Assembly: GCA_013399115.1 (NCBI GenBank)
Contig: VXAA01005188.1
Location: 361,468-425,467 of the forward strand
From: Anseranas semipalmata
Taxonomy: Eukaryota; Chordata; Aves; Anseriformes; Anseranatidae
Reading direction: 5' to 3'
DNA: 64,000 bases
This document shows positions 12,401 through 26,044 of the stretch, in pieces. The position numbers and the translations under genes are program-made. Positions within the stretch are counted from its first letter, which is position 1. Every line of letters begins with the position of its first letter. The notes below the pieces were generated by a model. The model did no database searches. It saw only the letters and a list, made by a program, of their open reading frames with translations, and was not told where the DNA came from.

Positions 12401-15400
12401 CTTCAGGTGCAACACTGGCCACTTTTATTCTGGCTGATGTTTCACAAAGCCGGGGAGTTGCTGTTCTCCCCTTCTCCAGCCTTACAAAAAGAGGAACTCC
12501 CATGCTATTTAAAATTTGTATTGCAGTGAAACAGCCTGGCCAAGTGGTTAAAATCAAGCCCTTGGCAATTCATTTTAAAGTCGAACATTACTGACTTCAT
12601 TCAACCTGATTACATTCAGCTACATCTCAGTGTTCAATATCTTTCTGGATCAATATTTTCCCAATGTACTCCATTCCCAAACTACCAGAATCACCTTTAC
12701 CTCTACAAATAAGAGCCAGATGTCTAAGTAATGTGCTTTATTTTGTCAGTTTTCTTCCTAAGTCACTGGTGGGTGCAGATCACAAATGCCTATTGCTGAT
12801 GAGCAGACAGTAAATACTCCATGGAATCGGGCTTTTTGGTGCAGCTCTGCTAAGGCACAAAAACGTGGGAAGTTCAGTTCCGTGGGCACAAAGATGCCAA
12901 GACAGTGCCTTTCTTCATATCTTCATAACTCTTTCAGACAAAAACTCCTTTCTAGGCCCTTCTTAGCACGCTAAAACCAGCCCAGGTAGTTTCTGTAGTC
13001 CGATGCAGTGCTCAGACTGCTTCTCCTCTATTCCAGGCTGTGACTTCAGTAAGTGCTTTACCTCTGTCCACCCAGGCAGATACCAAGCAAATGTTTCTCA
13101 GCCTTCAGCCAGGGCAGAAGTATATAGCTATGTTTTAGTGTAGAGATTGCTCGTCCCAACTACTAATTTCCAATTTGCAACTGTCCGGATGAATTGGGGG
13201 TTGTTATATATACACCCAAATAAAGGTCAGTCTATCCACAAAAGTATTTATAGAGACTGCTGCTCACATTTCTGAGAGGTGATGTTTGCTACTGAACTTT
13301 GCTTTTCCAGGTTCTAGTGGATACAGCACTGAATCCAGACTCTGAAATGAGTGCTCTGAAATGAGTAAGAGGAAGAGCACAAGTTTCCCCATTTAACAGA
13401 CTCTGTGATGCTGTTGGAAAAGTCACAGATCCATCCAATACAACTGCAGTGGAAGAGGAGCCTCTTCCCTCACATCCTTGCCACTGAACAAGGAATCTTC
13501 TCTTTCCCTCCCACTGTCTGTGCCAGAGAGGGACTGGGAGTCTTCAGCTGTAGAGATACTCAGCACCGGACAGGACACGGCCATGAGCAACCTGGTCAAG
13601 CTCTGAAATCAACCCTGCTTCTAAAGGGTCCTCTCAATACAAATCAATCTGCAGTCTTTTGCTTTTATTGGAGGTATCAGTATTACTGGAGGTGCACCAC
13701 TCTCTTCTTGAGGCATGGGTATAAATGGGCCAGCCAGCTGAAGGCCAAGAGCCTCTTCCACCCCCTGGCTGTAACTGCCTGGGGGGGAGGTGGAGCAGGA
13801 ATCCCAGGGTCCAGGCAAGGCAACTGTTCAACAGCCAGCTACGATTTGAGCAGCACACAGCTAACATTCAGTGGAGGAAGAGCAGCAGCAACAGTGGTCC
13901 TGCTCAGCTTGAATTTCTGTACAAACAGAAGCACAGGTCCTTCAGCACTGCTTTTTCTCCACAGGAGGCCATGCTTTCTAAAATTTGTATAGCTCAAAGA
14001 GAAATAAAGGAATAGTATATTCCCCACTTTTGAGAGAAATCTCCTTAAAGATTTGTTCAAAATAACCAAAATATTCTTGACTTGGAAAGAAAACCTTGGA
14101 AATAGTGGAAAACAGATTTTTTAACTTTAATTTGTCTTTAGTTTTCTAAATGTTAAATTACATAAAAACACAGTACCATAAAACAATCATTTTAATGCAC
14201 ACTATAGCACATTGCTTTGATTTTCCTTTTTAATAATTGTCACTCAAAGACTGCTTCAGGTTCTTAAATAATTGGGAAGACAACCGTAGCCCCTCAGAAT
14301 CCGGTGGTCATTAGCAGCTAAAGATCCTAAAGAGCTGCACTGCTCCAAGCAGCAGAGTGGTTTTATATTCTAAAGGAGGCAATTAATAATTTGGTATTGT
14401 TTTTTTTCTCATCAGTTTTTGAATTTTCTGTGCTGTGGTAGAGGGCATTATTTATGGTCTAGTTTGCTATCAAGCAGGATTCTTTGCTGGCTGAGATTTC
14501 TTCTGACATGTCTCCTACAGAAGGGATACACTTCGGGAAAGATAAAAGTAGCAAGTAGTCTGTAGACTCTAGTTTTCTTCCCCCTAAAAAAGGGTCTTTT
14601 GAGAGTCACTGACCAGTAGCACATTCCCTGGTCTTGAGCATCAGTACTACATTACCTAGAGCACTTAGTTTTACTTGGAAGATAAGTGTTCGAGGGTGGG
14701 ATCCTTTATCGTATATCTAGGCAATTAATCATACATGTATCACCACATCTGTCTTTTCAGGACAGAATCTAAAAAAAATTATCTCTACCCTTGCCATTCT
14801 TCCAGCTCAGGTTCTCAGATCGACATAAGAATTCCTCTTCTTTCCTGCTTACTTTCTACTGTATAGATTCAGTGCCATTTGATCTTCCAGCTATTTAAAC
14901 CATAATACTAAACTCATCCATCTCACTGCTTGTAATGGTTCTAATTTTGTTCCTCACCTACTGAGTGGGCAAACTGGAGTGAATTGTGGCTACTGCCATC
15001 AATATCTGATCCTTTCCTCAGGAAATCCTCTGTAACCTCCTAGCACCTAGAGTATTCCTTGCAACCCTAGATCTGTTTATTTACTTACCTTGTTCTGGTC
15101 CTCTTTGTACTCATCTGTCCCCTGAAGAAGTATCTTGGCATGTACAAACAAAAGGCCTATTTATTCCTTGCCAGGAAGCTTTCTGTCTTCTTTTCTGATG
15201 TCACAACTACAAACATCATAGGCTTTCAGTTCCAGTGCCCTACTCTCTGTTCCTTTCAATTTTTTCCTAACCAGCTGGGAGGATTTTCTAGAATCTAGCC
15301 TCTCAGTAGAAAGTCTGCCTTTTCTCTGTACTTCACCCCAGAAATTGTCCCCTTTGTCTTCTTCACCCATCAAAGACCGGGTCGGCATCCTGTGCTGAAG

Positions 15401-16608
15401 CACTTCAACGTTGTCATTCAGCTGGAAATATCCCAGTTTTCAAATTAATGTTCCTAAGTTACCAATTACATATGGTGTCTGAGTTCATATTACATCAGTT
15501 CTGTGATTGCATGCTCATGGCTTCATGCACGTTATAAAGAAGGTGTCAAGCAAAGTATCAACAGCTGATGAGCCAGATATGGAAAAAAGCATATGGGACA
15601 ACTGAAGGCATTCTTCTATCTATTAAAATTTGGAAAGTATGTATATACAAGCACATTTTCCTTTGTTTGCTGAATAAACATATGAAATTCTGCCTAGGAT
15701 TACTTTTCTGAATAAGAAAAAAAAGAAAGGAAAAAATATCAAAAAGCTCATTCTAGATTACTATATGATCTCAAATGAAGACTGTAATATTCTACCTGCT
15801 AAAAAATATTTGTCGTGTTACAGATTTAAAACTATGAGACATCACAGAACTGCATTACTGGCTTCTAAATGATTATGGCAGCAGAAGAGAACATGAGACC
15901 AAGTTGAAACATGAAAAATATTTACAAATTCTGGTATTTACTTTCACCATTGAAGAAATTATATGACATGTTAAAAAGTCCTAATCCCAGTCTCTTGAGA
16001 TTACCTATAATATGCAGGCACACAACACCACTCTTATCAGATGCCACCTGCAGTCAGTTAGATTTAGATACACAGAAAGTACATACTATATGCTATAAAG
16101 TACACTATATACTGCAGCAATATCGCCTGAATATTAAAGACAACAAAACCAAACCAAACAAGCAGTTATTCTCAATTTTTTTAACCTAGTGACTGCATGT
16201 TCCTTTTCCAGCTAAAGTGCTCCTTCTCAGAGGCACTCTGCATCCTTTAACACTGGTTGAATACACCCCTCAGGATATTACCTTTAGCACTTAAGGGAAA
16301 TCTTACTTTTTCTTTCCAGAACTCTCTTCTTGGCTCAGCTTTTCATTGCAAAGTCTTGGCTCATTTCAACCACAGTTCAACCAAGTGGACAGATGAGGAA
16401 AGTCTGGGGGCTTAAATACAAGAACGGTTTTCACCTTCCTGCTCAGGACTCAAAATTATTGACTCCAGTCCAATTGGTTTAAGCTTATAACCCAAACTAA
16501 AATCCCAAGCGAGGCACAGGAGGATCTACAGTCCAAGTGCCCTCATTCTGTCAGGTGAGGAAAGCCAAAAATCGCTGGGTGAAAGAAGAGTTTGAGAAAA
16601 AATAACCT
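9405..16608. other. Intergenic DNA, no gene supported
   Basis: Several open frames occur, including the longest in the window (13405-13992, plus, 195 codons), but up to five frames on both strands are open over 13.4-14.07 kb. The 195-codon frame starts with GTG, not ATG, and has no recognisable domain. This pattern reflects local scarcity of stop triplets in a GC-richer patch. No repeats of known family were recognised. Confidence 0.5.
10092..10116. repeat. AT-rich perfect 10-bp inverted repeat
   Basis: AAATATTAAT at 10092-10101 and ATTAATATTT at 10107-10116 pair exactly around the loop TAATG. The arms and loop carry several overlapping TAAT cores, so this could be a paired homeodomain site or simply an AT-rich palindrome. 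Confidence 0.85.
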
Positions 16609-16650
16609 AGAAAAAAGGGGAAAAAAAAAAAAGAAAAAAAAAGAAAAAGA
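16609..16650 (+). repeat. 42-bp pure purine tract
   Basis: An uninterrupted A/G run (A-rich with a central GGGG). Such polypurine-polypyrimidine tracts can form triplex DNA and are common low-complexity sequence. Confidence 0.9.
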
Positions 16651-16997
16651 CTTAGAAAAGAACTGAAGAGCTCTCTGATATTCAGTGAGGAATTGGTGAA
16701 GAAGAGAAGCAGCTTAAAGTTCTCCTAACATGGTAAAAGGCATTCTTGCAACTAGGTGAATTTTCAAACAGGTAAAAATGAGGTCATTGACCCATTTTTT
16801 TTGGCTCATAAAAGACTCTCAAAATCTTGCCCATAATCAGAGCATATTTTGTTATTACTTTATTACAGTTAAATTGGCAGACAAGCTGGCAGGTGATTTC
16901 TAACGTGTTATTAGCACTGCTAACAGCAGTAAGAAGGTGACAAGCCTTATTTCTCTTTTTCTCCATGGTATCAGCAGTTCTTGTTGCCATTGCTGCT

Positions 16998-17070
16998 TTA
17001 AAAAAAAAATAATAATACAGAAACAAAGCAAAAAACAAAAAACAAACAAACAAAAACCAACACACAAACA
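16998..17070 (+). repeat. A-rich / (CAAA)n low-complexity tract
   Basis: A9, AAT and repeated AAAC/CAAA units make an A-rich tract on the plus strand. Translated on the minus strand it gives the Phe/Cys/Leu-rich run that inflates the open frame at 16784-17236, so that part of the frame should not be taken as protein. Confidence 0.85.
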
Positions 17071-17110
17071 GTATGAAAGCACAAGACTCCAAAAAGACAA
17101 TGCCACTCAC

Positions 17111-17221
17111 CCCAGAAGGCCCCTCTTTTGGAAGCTGATCCCAGTAACCCACAGTTACAGGCAGTTGTAAACCACCGACAGCCACAGAGCACTGGAACAC
17201 AAGGAGCACCAACACCACCAT
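17111..17221 (-). CDS. Candidate first coding exon with signal peptide (unidentified)
   Basis: Three signals coincide. An ATG (17221-17219, minus) has A at -3 and G at +4, a strong Kozak context. The next 16 residues are a hydrophobic core (VVLVLLVFQCSVAVGG) like a secretory signal peptide. After exactly 37 codons the sequence reads GGG|GTGAGT, a near-consensus splice donor on whole-codon phase. Read through the donor, the frame runs into an A-rich tract, as expected for intron. The 20 residues after the presumed cleavage site (starting LQLPVTVG) match nothing I recognise. No TATA box or CpG island is obvious upstream, and no partner exon was found. Chance assembly of these signals is quite possible in 64 kb. 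Confidence 0.15.
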
Positions 17222-20200
17222 GATCTCATTGCTCAAAAAGCAAAGTCACAGCCATACGTTCATAACGCCACAGAAATGATCTAAAGAACAGATTTTCTAC
17301 TTTCCTGCTTACACCAGTTCTCACAGAGACAAAAAAGACATGTTGTGATGATTTCAAAACTGTTTGCAGTATAGTAAGTATAGTAAGATTGACTTAAGCA
17401 GGTATTTTCACAAATTTAATGCATCTTTTTCATTCAAACTGTCAAATGTTCTTAATTCAACTTTTAGCTTACTGAACTCAGGTACCTTTTTTCTTTTCCT
17501 GTGTCTATATGGTCTTTCTATTCCTGGATAATATCTGTTCATTTTCATCACCATCTTCCACTTAAATCCCTTTTTCTGGCCAACCAACGAACAAAACTAT
17601 TGAGCTGTTGATTAACAGTGAGATGATCTATATGCCTTTGTCACCTTTCACAGAATTAACTGAACATGTAGACAGTTCTAAGACCATAATTATAAAACAG
17701 CAACAGTAAACGAGGCAGTGCCTGACTTGACTGTATTAATTAGAATAGACAAATACTATTACATAATTTACTAATATTTTGAAACCAAAATTTATTGTTA
17801 GCAACTGCCAAAAATACAATCTAGAAGCAAGGTGGCCATTTAAAAAGATCTTTAGTCTTCCACATTTATAATCCAGAATACTGAAAACCTCGTGCACCAC
17901 ACCTTGTTAAAATAATACACTGATATTACAGATTGAAAATACTTTGACAGCTTGAATGTCTCCTCTTCCAGTGTAATGGCTTGGTACATAAAAATGAATA
18001 TTTTTCTACAGCATGATCCCTCAGCTCCTCACTGAAGATTTCAGCTCATTTTACGACACATGATGAAGCATCTTCCCTGTTATAATGTGACAATGGCACT
18101 ACTGAGCACAACAATTTGAGTCTGAATGTGCCACTGCAAGACAGAAAAAATCTGAAGAGGCAATTCCACCTAGAACTATACAGCAAATGCATAAGAAAGT
18201 GGAAGACAAATGATGAAAGATGCATTAGCACAGTCTGAAAAACAATGCTCTCAACAAAAGAACCCTTGGTGTGTCTGGTAAAAGGGGAACAGCACAGAGA
18301 TTATCTGAATGAGATGGACGAAGAATGTGAGAGATTCTGACAGAGTCACTTTTAAATACTTGAAATGTAAATGTCTCTGTTCAGACAAAAGTCAATTTTA
18401 AAACCATCTCTCTATAAAATGAATCACTTCTGAAGAGGTTTTGTACATCTCGGAAAAAAACTTCTCCTAATTAACCAGCTCAAGTATTAAATCGGCATGT
18501 GGAATAAACGAAAAGTGTATCAACTATAACACAGATGTTTTTATTTCAGGTAAGTTAACATACAACATGTTGAACATCCCACTCACGCTATTGCTTTTCT
18601 TCCCCCACTGTGCTGGTACTCTCAAAGTTTGGAGAGCAGTTTTGTAACCTGTGCTGAAGTTATTCGTTGCCTCATGCTACCTCACAACACACAGATGCGT
18701 CTGGTCCCCACTCCGATCAGAACGTCCACAAAAATCAGCAGCTGGTGAGATTGATTCAAGCCAGGTCACACCCCTAATAATTAATGTCTTTGGAGAGGAG
18801 CAGCTACTCAGGCCAATATGGACCAATCTTGGCTTACAAGGTATCTGTGTAGAGACTGCCCCGAGGAATATATATGTAAAGCCATATCTGTATTTGATAC
18901 ATGAAACCCCATAAATTATTTTTTTCAGTTCTCATGTCCAGTGTTTTCCAAAAATAAACAACACATTGCATCCCCAGTGCTGAACAAACAACTCCATTCT
19001 CTGTACTGTCAAACTGCAGGGAGAACCTTGTTAGAGAACCAACCCTGTATTTGTACACTTGGCAGGAGCTAGCCAGAACTATCACTTGGATACTGCTTCC
19101 TAGCCATCTGGTAGCAGCGCTGCGGCTGCTTCCATTTAAGTCTCTAGACATTCAGAAAGCATGTAAAAGATACCTGCTTTAATAACATTTCTATAAAGAT
19201 CTAAGATACAAAGTTTTGCTGAAAAGCGCATATTTTAAATCTGGTTTGAGGTTTGCACACTGCCCACGTTAACACATCACTTGCCTTTGCAAGGTATATG
19301 GACCCTTCAGAATGGCACAAAGCGCTCGTATACATGACAAGAGGGTAATCATTTTATTTTAGACAGAATCCATTATTATTCTTTCAGCTTTTGTAAACCT
19401 GAAAATCTTATTGCCACTTCAAATTTGTATTGTACTTTGGACATAGCCCCAATGAGTACCTCCCTCAGTACAGGGACAGAACCATGCAGATTCCCAGCCT
19501 GATTCATTAGTAAATTCTGCATCATTTACTTGTGTTTTCTACAGAATTAGCTTGCAAAAAGTGTGGGAGATTTCAGAAGTGATGAAACACGGTAACTATC
19601 CTGCTTCTGCTGCAGTGTATGAATGCCTGGCACCCTGGTGTTTCTCACAGGGATGCGTAGCCCAAAGAAGACAATCTGAACTGATCAGGATATTCCTTAG
19701 GGAACTCTTCATTAAATCCTAGCCATTTATAACTCTAACTCATTACAAGAAATAATTACCATAGCAACCACTGCACACCATGCATTTGCTAGTATGAACA
19801 ACTGTGTGTCTTCTTGGGGGAGGAAGTAGGAGGGAAACAAGTCAAAACAAAAACTTCTACAGAGGTTTAGCATAGTCAGTCATAGTTAGATTAGGTTTTC
19901 TTGCATTTTCTTTTATTTTCATCAAAAGGACATGTTTCCTATACTATGCATACCATTTCAAACAAGCAGTGAACATTTCAGAATTGAAGTACAACAGAGC
20001 ACATCAGCATTTCATAAGGCTTTATACCAAAGCCCTTTGGTGCTTTTACTTAAAACAGCACTTCACATACCCCATTCTGAAGGCCTCACTTGTGATTTCA
20101 CTTCAGATGCAAAGGCAAGCTAGGCTGCTAGCTGAAGACTTGAGGAACCTGGCTTTTGGTTCTTTGTTGCTGTTTCCTCTGTGTCAGAGCTCCTGCATCC

Positions 20201-21549
20201 TCCCAGTTTAACCTAGAAGCTCGAAAGACATCCAGGTGCCTGAGTCCCAGTACCTGAGAGGACCCAATCACAGGAAACGTAACACAATTTCTCATTCGTA
20301 AAAACAGAAATGGCACTGCCTTAATTGCAAACATACTATAGTCTGTGACATGCTTAGATGCTGAGAGCAGTGGAATCACACAACAGCATGGTAAATATTG
20401 ATGCAGAACCACGGTCAAAAAGTCAGAAGAGTTGTGCGAAATGAAGACCAGGGGGAGTTCAGATACAGGCCTGACATCCTTCACTCATGTGAGAAACAGA
20501 GCAGAGATAAACCAGTAGTAACTCTGTTGCCTTCAGCTACCTTAGCCATCATCACTAAAGACAGATGCCTTTTTGCTCCTGTGAATCTCACCGGGAGTTT
20601 TGCGATTACCTCCAAACAGGCCCAAGTCTGTTTTCACTAGCCAGGATTTCAAAGGCTGCAGGACCAAGCACGAAAGGCCAAACTCTAATACCTTGCGAGA
20701 TATCCAAGAAGTGTTCAAAGAAACTTAGACAATTCTAGAAAGCTAGTCAAGCATCCACCTGCTGCTTTTAGTGCCTAGTTATCTCAGAACTGGTAGCTGT
20801 AAAGAGACCGGTTATAAGTCCCAGGACCTGGGAGGATGCTGCTTATCACCCGCACAGGGAGTGGAACTGCTCAGCTGTGGGTCGCCCAGCCAGTTCTAGC
20901 GCATCCTTAGATTTTTACATTTACGAGGTTTGCCTAGGAGGAAATGTTAGCAAAACAACTTTGGAGGCTGCGGTCTCTAAAGGGCTGGAAGAGCTTATTT
21001 CATCATGAAGTTTTATAATATCAATTACAGATTTCAAACAGCAATAAAACAAAGGTTCTGCCCCCTTCTGAGCTCCTCCCACTTGTCAAGCTTTCCCTTC
21101 CTTTCTTCAGAGAAAAATCCCTATTCTTTTACTTTACAGGATTAAAAAAAGCAAGAAAGTAAAACCCTAGGGGCTGGGAGACTTAGACTTAAAAGGACTC
21201 TGTAACGAACAGCTTCATGGTAGTTAATTACTTTAATCGTTCTTCTCTTTCCTCAATAAAAGTTTCCCTTTCTGTACTCTCCAAGTGCTTTCCAACCCTC
21301 CTCTAATGCAATGCCCAAGGGGTGCGAGTGTGTTCTCATGCTGGAACACTGGCCTGGGTAAGGGGCAAAAATCCCTTACTCTTCTTGCTGATTTTCTTCA
21401 GAAAGCATTCCAGGATCACCACATTTTAACTGCAGCACCATGTGGAACACGCGTTTGCTAGCAATTATAAGATCTTTCTTAACATATTGCTTTCCAGTCA
21501 TTAGCCATCCATCTGCTGTGTTTTTCAAGTTAATTTCATAGATGTAGTA
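17222..21549. other. Intergenic DNA, no gene seen
   Basis: Open frames such as 20128-20484 (minus, 118 codons) show no motif or family resemblance and are contradicted by overlapping frames. No mobile element was recognised. The sequence is mixed AT-rich DNA with moderate complexity. Confidence 0.55.
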
Positions 21550-21552
21550 ATA

Positions 21553-21595
<43 letters not shown>

Positions 21596-21624
21596 CACGT
21601 GTATGTATAGATATATATATACAC
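21550..21624. repeat. Compound (TA)n-(CA)n microsatellite
   Basis: About 14 perfect AT dinucleotides at 21560-21586 run into CACACACG-type units and a second interrupted TATA stretch ending near 21624. This is a classic compound dinucleotide microsatellite, probably polymorphic. Confidence 0.95.
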
Positions 21625-22204
21625 TTAGGATGAAAACCTGGTCTTCTTTCATGGCTGTAACTCTATTTAGGAAAAATAAGCTTGGGATAAAAAGACAGAA
21701 ATATGGGTCTGAGACCCACTCCAATGGTTTGGACAAAGGGCAAGAAAAAAAAAAAACAACATCTTACAAGTGTTGATCCTTATATCTCACTGAAAAAGGA
21801 GATGAGATTCCCAGTTAGATGCTATGTGCACCTGCCTGAATTCGATCATCAGCGCTTTTCCATCATGGAAAGGAGGAATTCCTGACAGTAGTGGAGGTTC
21901 TTTGGCGTGGTTTGGCATCTTCCTGACCTCTCCTTCTGAAGGGCCTGGTTTGAACACAACTATAAAACACAAGCTACTTTCAGGCATTTATCTGTATTAA
22001 CAAATGATTAATACTGTATCTATTTATAAATAATTTGAGGGACTGCTATTTTTAAAATCCGTTTGTTTTAAACCATGCCTGTCTTCAGTCCTATTATGAA
22101 GTCTTTTTTAGTTTATTAACTCATTGGAATAAGTGCATTAGTTCACAGCATGGAAAAGAAGAGTTCTTCCCCTTCAAATGCTGTAAAATAACTGTTTGCA
22201 CAGC

Positions 22205-22223
22205 AAAAAAAAAAAAAAAAAAA
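22205..22223 (+). repeat. A19 homopolymer
   Basis: Nineteen consecutive adenines. No retroposed body was recognised immediately upstream, so the origin is unclear. Confidence 0.95.
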
Positions 22224-25083
22224 CACTGAAAGTTACAGCAGTGTCTTTTGCCTCCTCTGCCTCCCCCCCCTTTTTGCTTCTTGCCAACTACTAACAATAA
22301 ATGTAAAAGTAATCCTACTTTCTATCCGAAGCTATCTCAGCTTTAGAAGAACCTTCCAAAAATGATTGATGCTATGATTTAAACCCAAAGGTAACCCCTG
22401 AAATCTGCTTAGAATAGCAACAAATGCCTAACAATATCTTGAGCGCTTGTAGCAAAGAAATCTAATCTCTGAACTCCTAAAGGTCAAGATTTACTGCCTG
22501 GTAACATGGCTCAAGTGTAAATGCTCTGTAATGCTACACTAGGTGATTGCTTTGCTCTCTAGACAATGTCAATTTTGTCCAAGTAGCTGCAGATGTGTCT
22601 AGCATTAAGTCAGAATGGTGTCAAGGGCCCTTCTTGAGCAGTTGCGGCTTCTCAGAGAAACTGGTCCTAAAGCCCTAGTCTATTAAGACCATACCCAAAA
22701 GACAGACATTTAAAACTTAAAGGAGGCTGGAGAATCAAGGTGCATTAGAGCTCTAATGTTTCAGAGTCAGGAAGCCCAGGAGAAGAAATTCTCTGGCGAT
22801 ACAAATGCACATCCTCAAATCGCACAAGTCTTCTTACCTCCCCCACAACCAGAGCAGCTAAGGTATCTTACACCAGAGAAGTATTTGGCTCTGAATATTC
22901 TTTTCTCCAAACTTTTTCCTCTTGAATTTCCTCAGTAAGGTGCTGCCATGGTGTCGCAGTTCATAGCCTCCTCCCGCACAGGGTGCCCCTGCATGCCCTG
23001 GCTACTTTACCTAAGCCACTTATGCCCAATACACATGGCAGCTATGAAATCTTACCCTAAAGCTATTTCCTAAACCATTCATCATTGCTATGACCCGTTC
23101 AAGTTACAGGGACACAGTAAACAAAGATTTCATTAAATTAAATACTATGTATTTTATTAGAAGTGTCGTGTCCAAGAAAAATAAGATGATGATGGGGAAA
23201 GCACACCCCGTTTGCCGATAAATAGTTACAATCAGTCTGCAGAGGCTTCAGTGCCCTTAGTTCTAGTTCTGTAAAAGAAGCGACACAAAATGGCTCCAAA
23301 AAGCACACCGGAAAGTTCCTCACACGCTTCCCATTTCATTGTACCACTACTCGTAGCTGTGTGACAAGGCAGGCTTTTATACCTCTGATTACAGCCCTTC
23401 CTGCGCTGGTGTTACAGAGCAGAGCGGCAACTAGCAAGATACAGACCTCAGGAAACATGGAACAGGCCGACCGTATCTTTCACCTCTGCAATGTCTAGAA
23501 AATATTCATGCTGAAGCTTGGGACAGCTTGCAGGCTAGCACTGGCTAGCTAAGCCCCAGGACAGCATTTCCCAAGAGCCTGAATTTCAATGAAGACTGAA
23601 GTATCCTAGTTAGATCCGAGTCCCTCGGCCTCAGTTACTATTTTCTACTTATTCTTCCCCAATGCTTATTAATGGTATCAGAAGGATTCAAGCAGGAGTT
23701 CCCCTTTTGCAGATCCATTGTTTTTTTATGAGAGTAGGTGTAAAGTAGAATGCTAATATAAGCATTTTCCCCACTGCTTTCCAAAATCATTTCTCTGAGC
23801 ATTTATCTGGCACCCACCTTATTCTACCGTAGTAAAGCTTTTATCAACCACAAGCATTGCTAGCAATGCTCCAATTTCTCAGCACCAGAAGTCCCTCCAT
23901 CTCCTCCCTGAACCCATTCGTCTAGGAATCATCAAGTACCAAGTCTCTGAGAAGAGAAATAACAACAAAAAAATGCATATATTTGACTCCAAAGAGGAGA
24001 CAAAATACAAAACCATGGTCAAAAGCCAATTCCTTCACTGCATTGTGCACCCAGCATTCTGACTGCCCAGCACAAAGGACACTTGCTGACGGCAGTGCGT
24101 ACCACAGCCATGCAATTCAGTACTCCACCGAGCATCGTGATACAAGCAGAAGAGCAGTAAATCAATGTAATAGGATAGGTGGCAAAACAGGAAGCCAGCT
24201 GAATTCAGAAAAAAGGAAGAAGCCTCTCTGAAACGTCTGATGAGGTCAAACCACGAGTCAAACAAGTGGCCCAGTGTAGCCCTGTGTCTCTAGCTAAACC
24301 AGCATGCTCTGGAAGTCAGGTACACATGATTTGATTGGGATGGTAGTAGTGGGGAAAAAGAGGCACCTGATCGTGGATGGTAGAATGGGAAATCCCACAG
24401 TCAATCAAAACCAGCAACATTAGGTGAGACTTCGGTACCTTTCAGGATATATAAGCATGTTTCAGAGCAGCAAAGGAAACTCTAGCTCCTACCATTCTCT
24501 CTTCCCATCCACTTCAGTTTGCTGCTGAGCAAACCAAGAATACCACATTACCCTCAAAATCAAAACAAACATGGCTGTATAGTTGAAAAAAGGCCAAACT
24601 AGTACAATCATAACTGAAATGCAAAGAAGGGACGAACACCTTGGGAATTTCCTTTTGCAAAATACTAAGTGCCAGAAGGCTTTCCCGTGGCAGAGTTTCT
24701 GTCAACGTGGAGTTCTGAAGAGGCTCTTTTCTCTGTTCATCCAGTGCCAATGTTGCTGGCACTTCCTCCTTTTTCTCCAGGGCATCAGATACTCATCTCA
24801 AGCATCACGACAGTATTCTCTGGAAATACTACACAAATCTGTCAAATCTTACCCTGTTTGGCCCTCACTTTGGCACCTACATCTTATGCTCTTCTCTCCT
24901 ACTCCGGTGTTCCAACTCGTTCATCACAACCTGGCACGCAGAATACAGCACCACCTTGTGACCCATCGAAGCTTACTGATGTGGTGGGACTTTGCAAAGG
25001 TGAGGAAAAGCCTTGCAGCTGTGAAGGCTAAAGATTCATATGTTGCATAAGAAGGCAAATTTGAACAGGTTATTAAATCTCAA

Positions 25084-25098
25084 TTTTTTTTTTTTTTT
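25084..25098 (-). repeat. T15 homopolymer
   Basis: Fifteen consecutive thymines (poly-A on the minus strand), with no identified element attached. Confidence 0.95.
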
Positions 25099-26029
25099 GA
25101 ATGACTTATTTTTCCAGATACTACGGTTTGGCAATGCGGAATTGCAATTCCATGGTCTTTGCCCACGAGGCCCCAAAAGGACTTGAAGCTTCATTTTCTC
25201 TGGCAGAGACTCTACATACAAAAGATCAAATTGCTCCAGGGAAAGAATTTTTAGCTGCTGAAAGACATACCAGTGAATGGGGTTTTCCTCACATTTCAAA
25301 ACAGGCTAGTGAAGATAAAGTGGGAATGCAGATATGATTCTCAAATGTTGCTGAGGAAAAATTTTACTGCCAGGCCTTGATGTGGACAGATATTTATAGT
25401 TGCAAAAGAGATGACACTGAATGCATATGCCTAGATCGAACAACACAGAAACAAACTGGCTGCCAAAATAGAACTTAACCTGTTCAGTAGGACTTTGAGT
25501 GAAATATTCTCCGTTTGTTACAGATTAACTTGCCCTGGATAACTTGAGTTTTGCACGTTTCTGCCAAGAATATTTAGAGAAGGTTTTTAAAAGATTCATA
25601 CACGACTAGTAAATATTTTGATAACTGTATGATTGCACAATTTAGTCCAACAAAACACGTAGCTTATTTCACTCAGCTGAGAATTCTGTGAACTGCACCA
25701 TAGCTTCCTGGACAGGCCTGCTTTGTGCCATGGTTCCTGTCTGCAATGCTTTGTGCCAACTTAGCATACACACATCTCACATCTGTAACATAGTTAAGAT
25801 AGCTAGTAGGCTTTTACACACCAGTTATGCTGAAATTTCATGTATTAAAGTGACTGAGGTTTTTACAGAAACACGTTCTGCAAGTCTGATGCTTGTATTT
25901 CAGCCTTCCTCGAGAGCAAAAAATGCTCTCTCTCAAATTAAACTTGTCATGGAAAGCAGTAAGGAGCCTTTTGAAAAGTGTTGACAGGATCAGACTCTGT
26001 TTATGTGCAGAAGTCATAATGGGGTAGCT

Positions 26030-26044
26030 AAAAAAAAAAAAAAA
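26030..26044 (+). repeat. A15 homopolymer
   Basis: Fifteen consecutive adenines. No adjoining element was recognised. Confidence 0.95.

Noticed and set aside
13405..13992. Longest open frame in the window (195 codons, plus)
   Set aside because: It starts with GTG, overlaps a 96-codon plus frame and three minus frames, and has no recognisable domain. The region simply lacks stop triplets.
15161..15403. Charged 80-codon minus frame that looked protein-like
   Set aside because: The charge comes from a purine-rich minus strand. There are no splice signals or motif to support it.
16784..17110. Continuation of the minus-strand frame beyond the 37-codon candidate
   Set aside because: The continuation is the translation of an A-rich/(CAAA)n repeat and is very rich in Phe, Leu and Cys. 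Only the first 37 codons are kept as a candidate.
24583..25050. 155-codon plus frame
   Set aside because: It overlaps other open frames on both strands and has no recognisable content.
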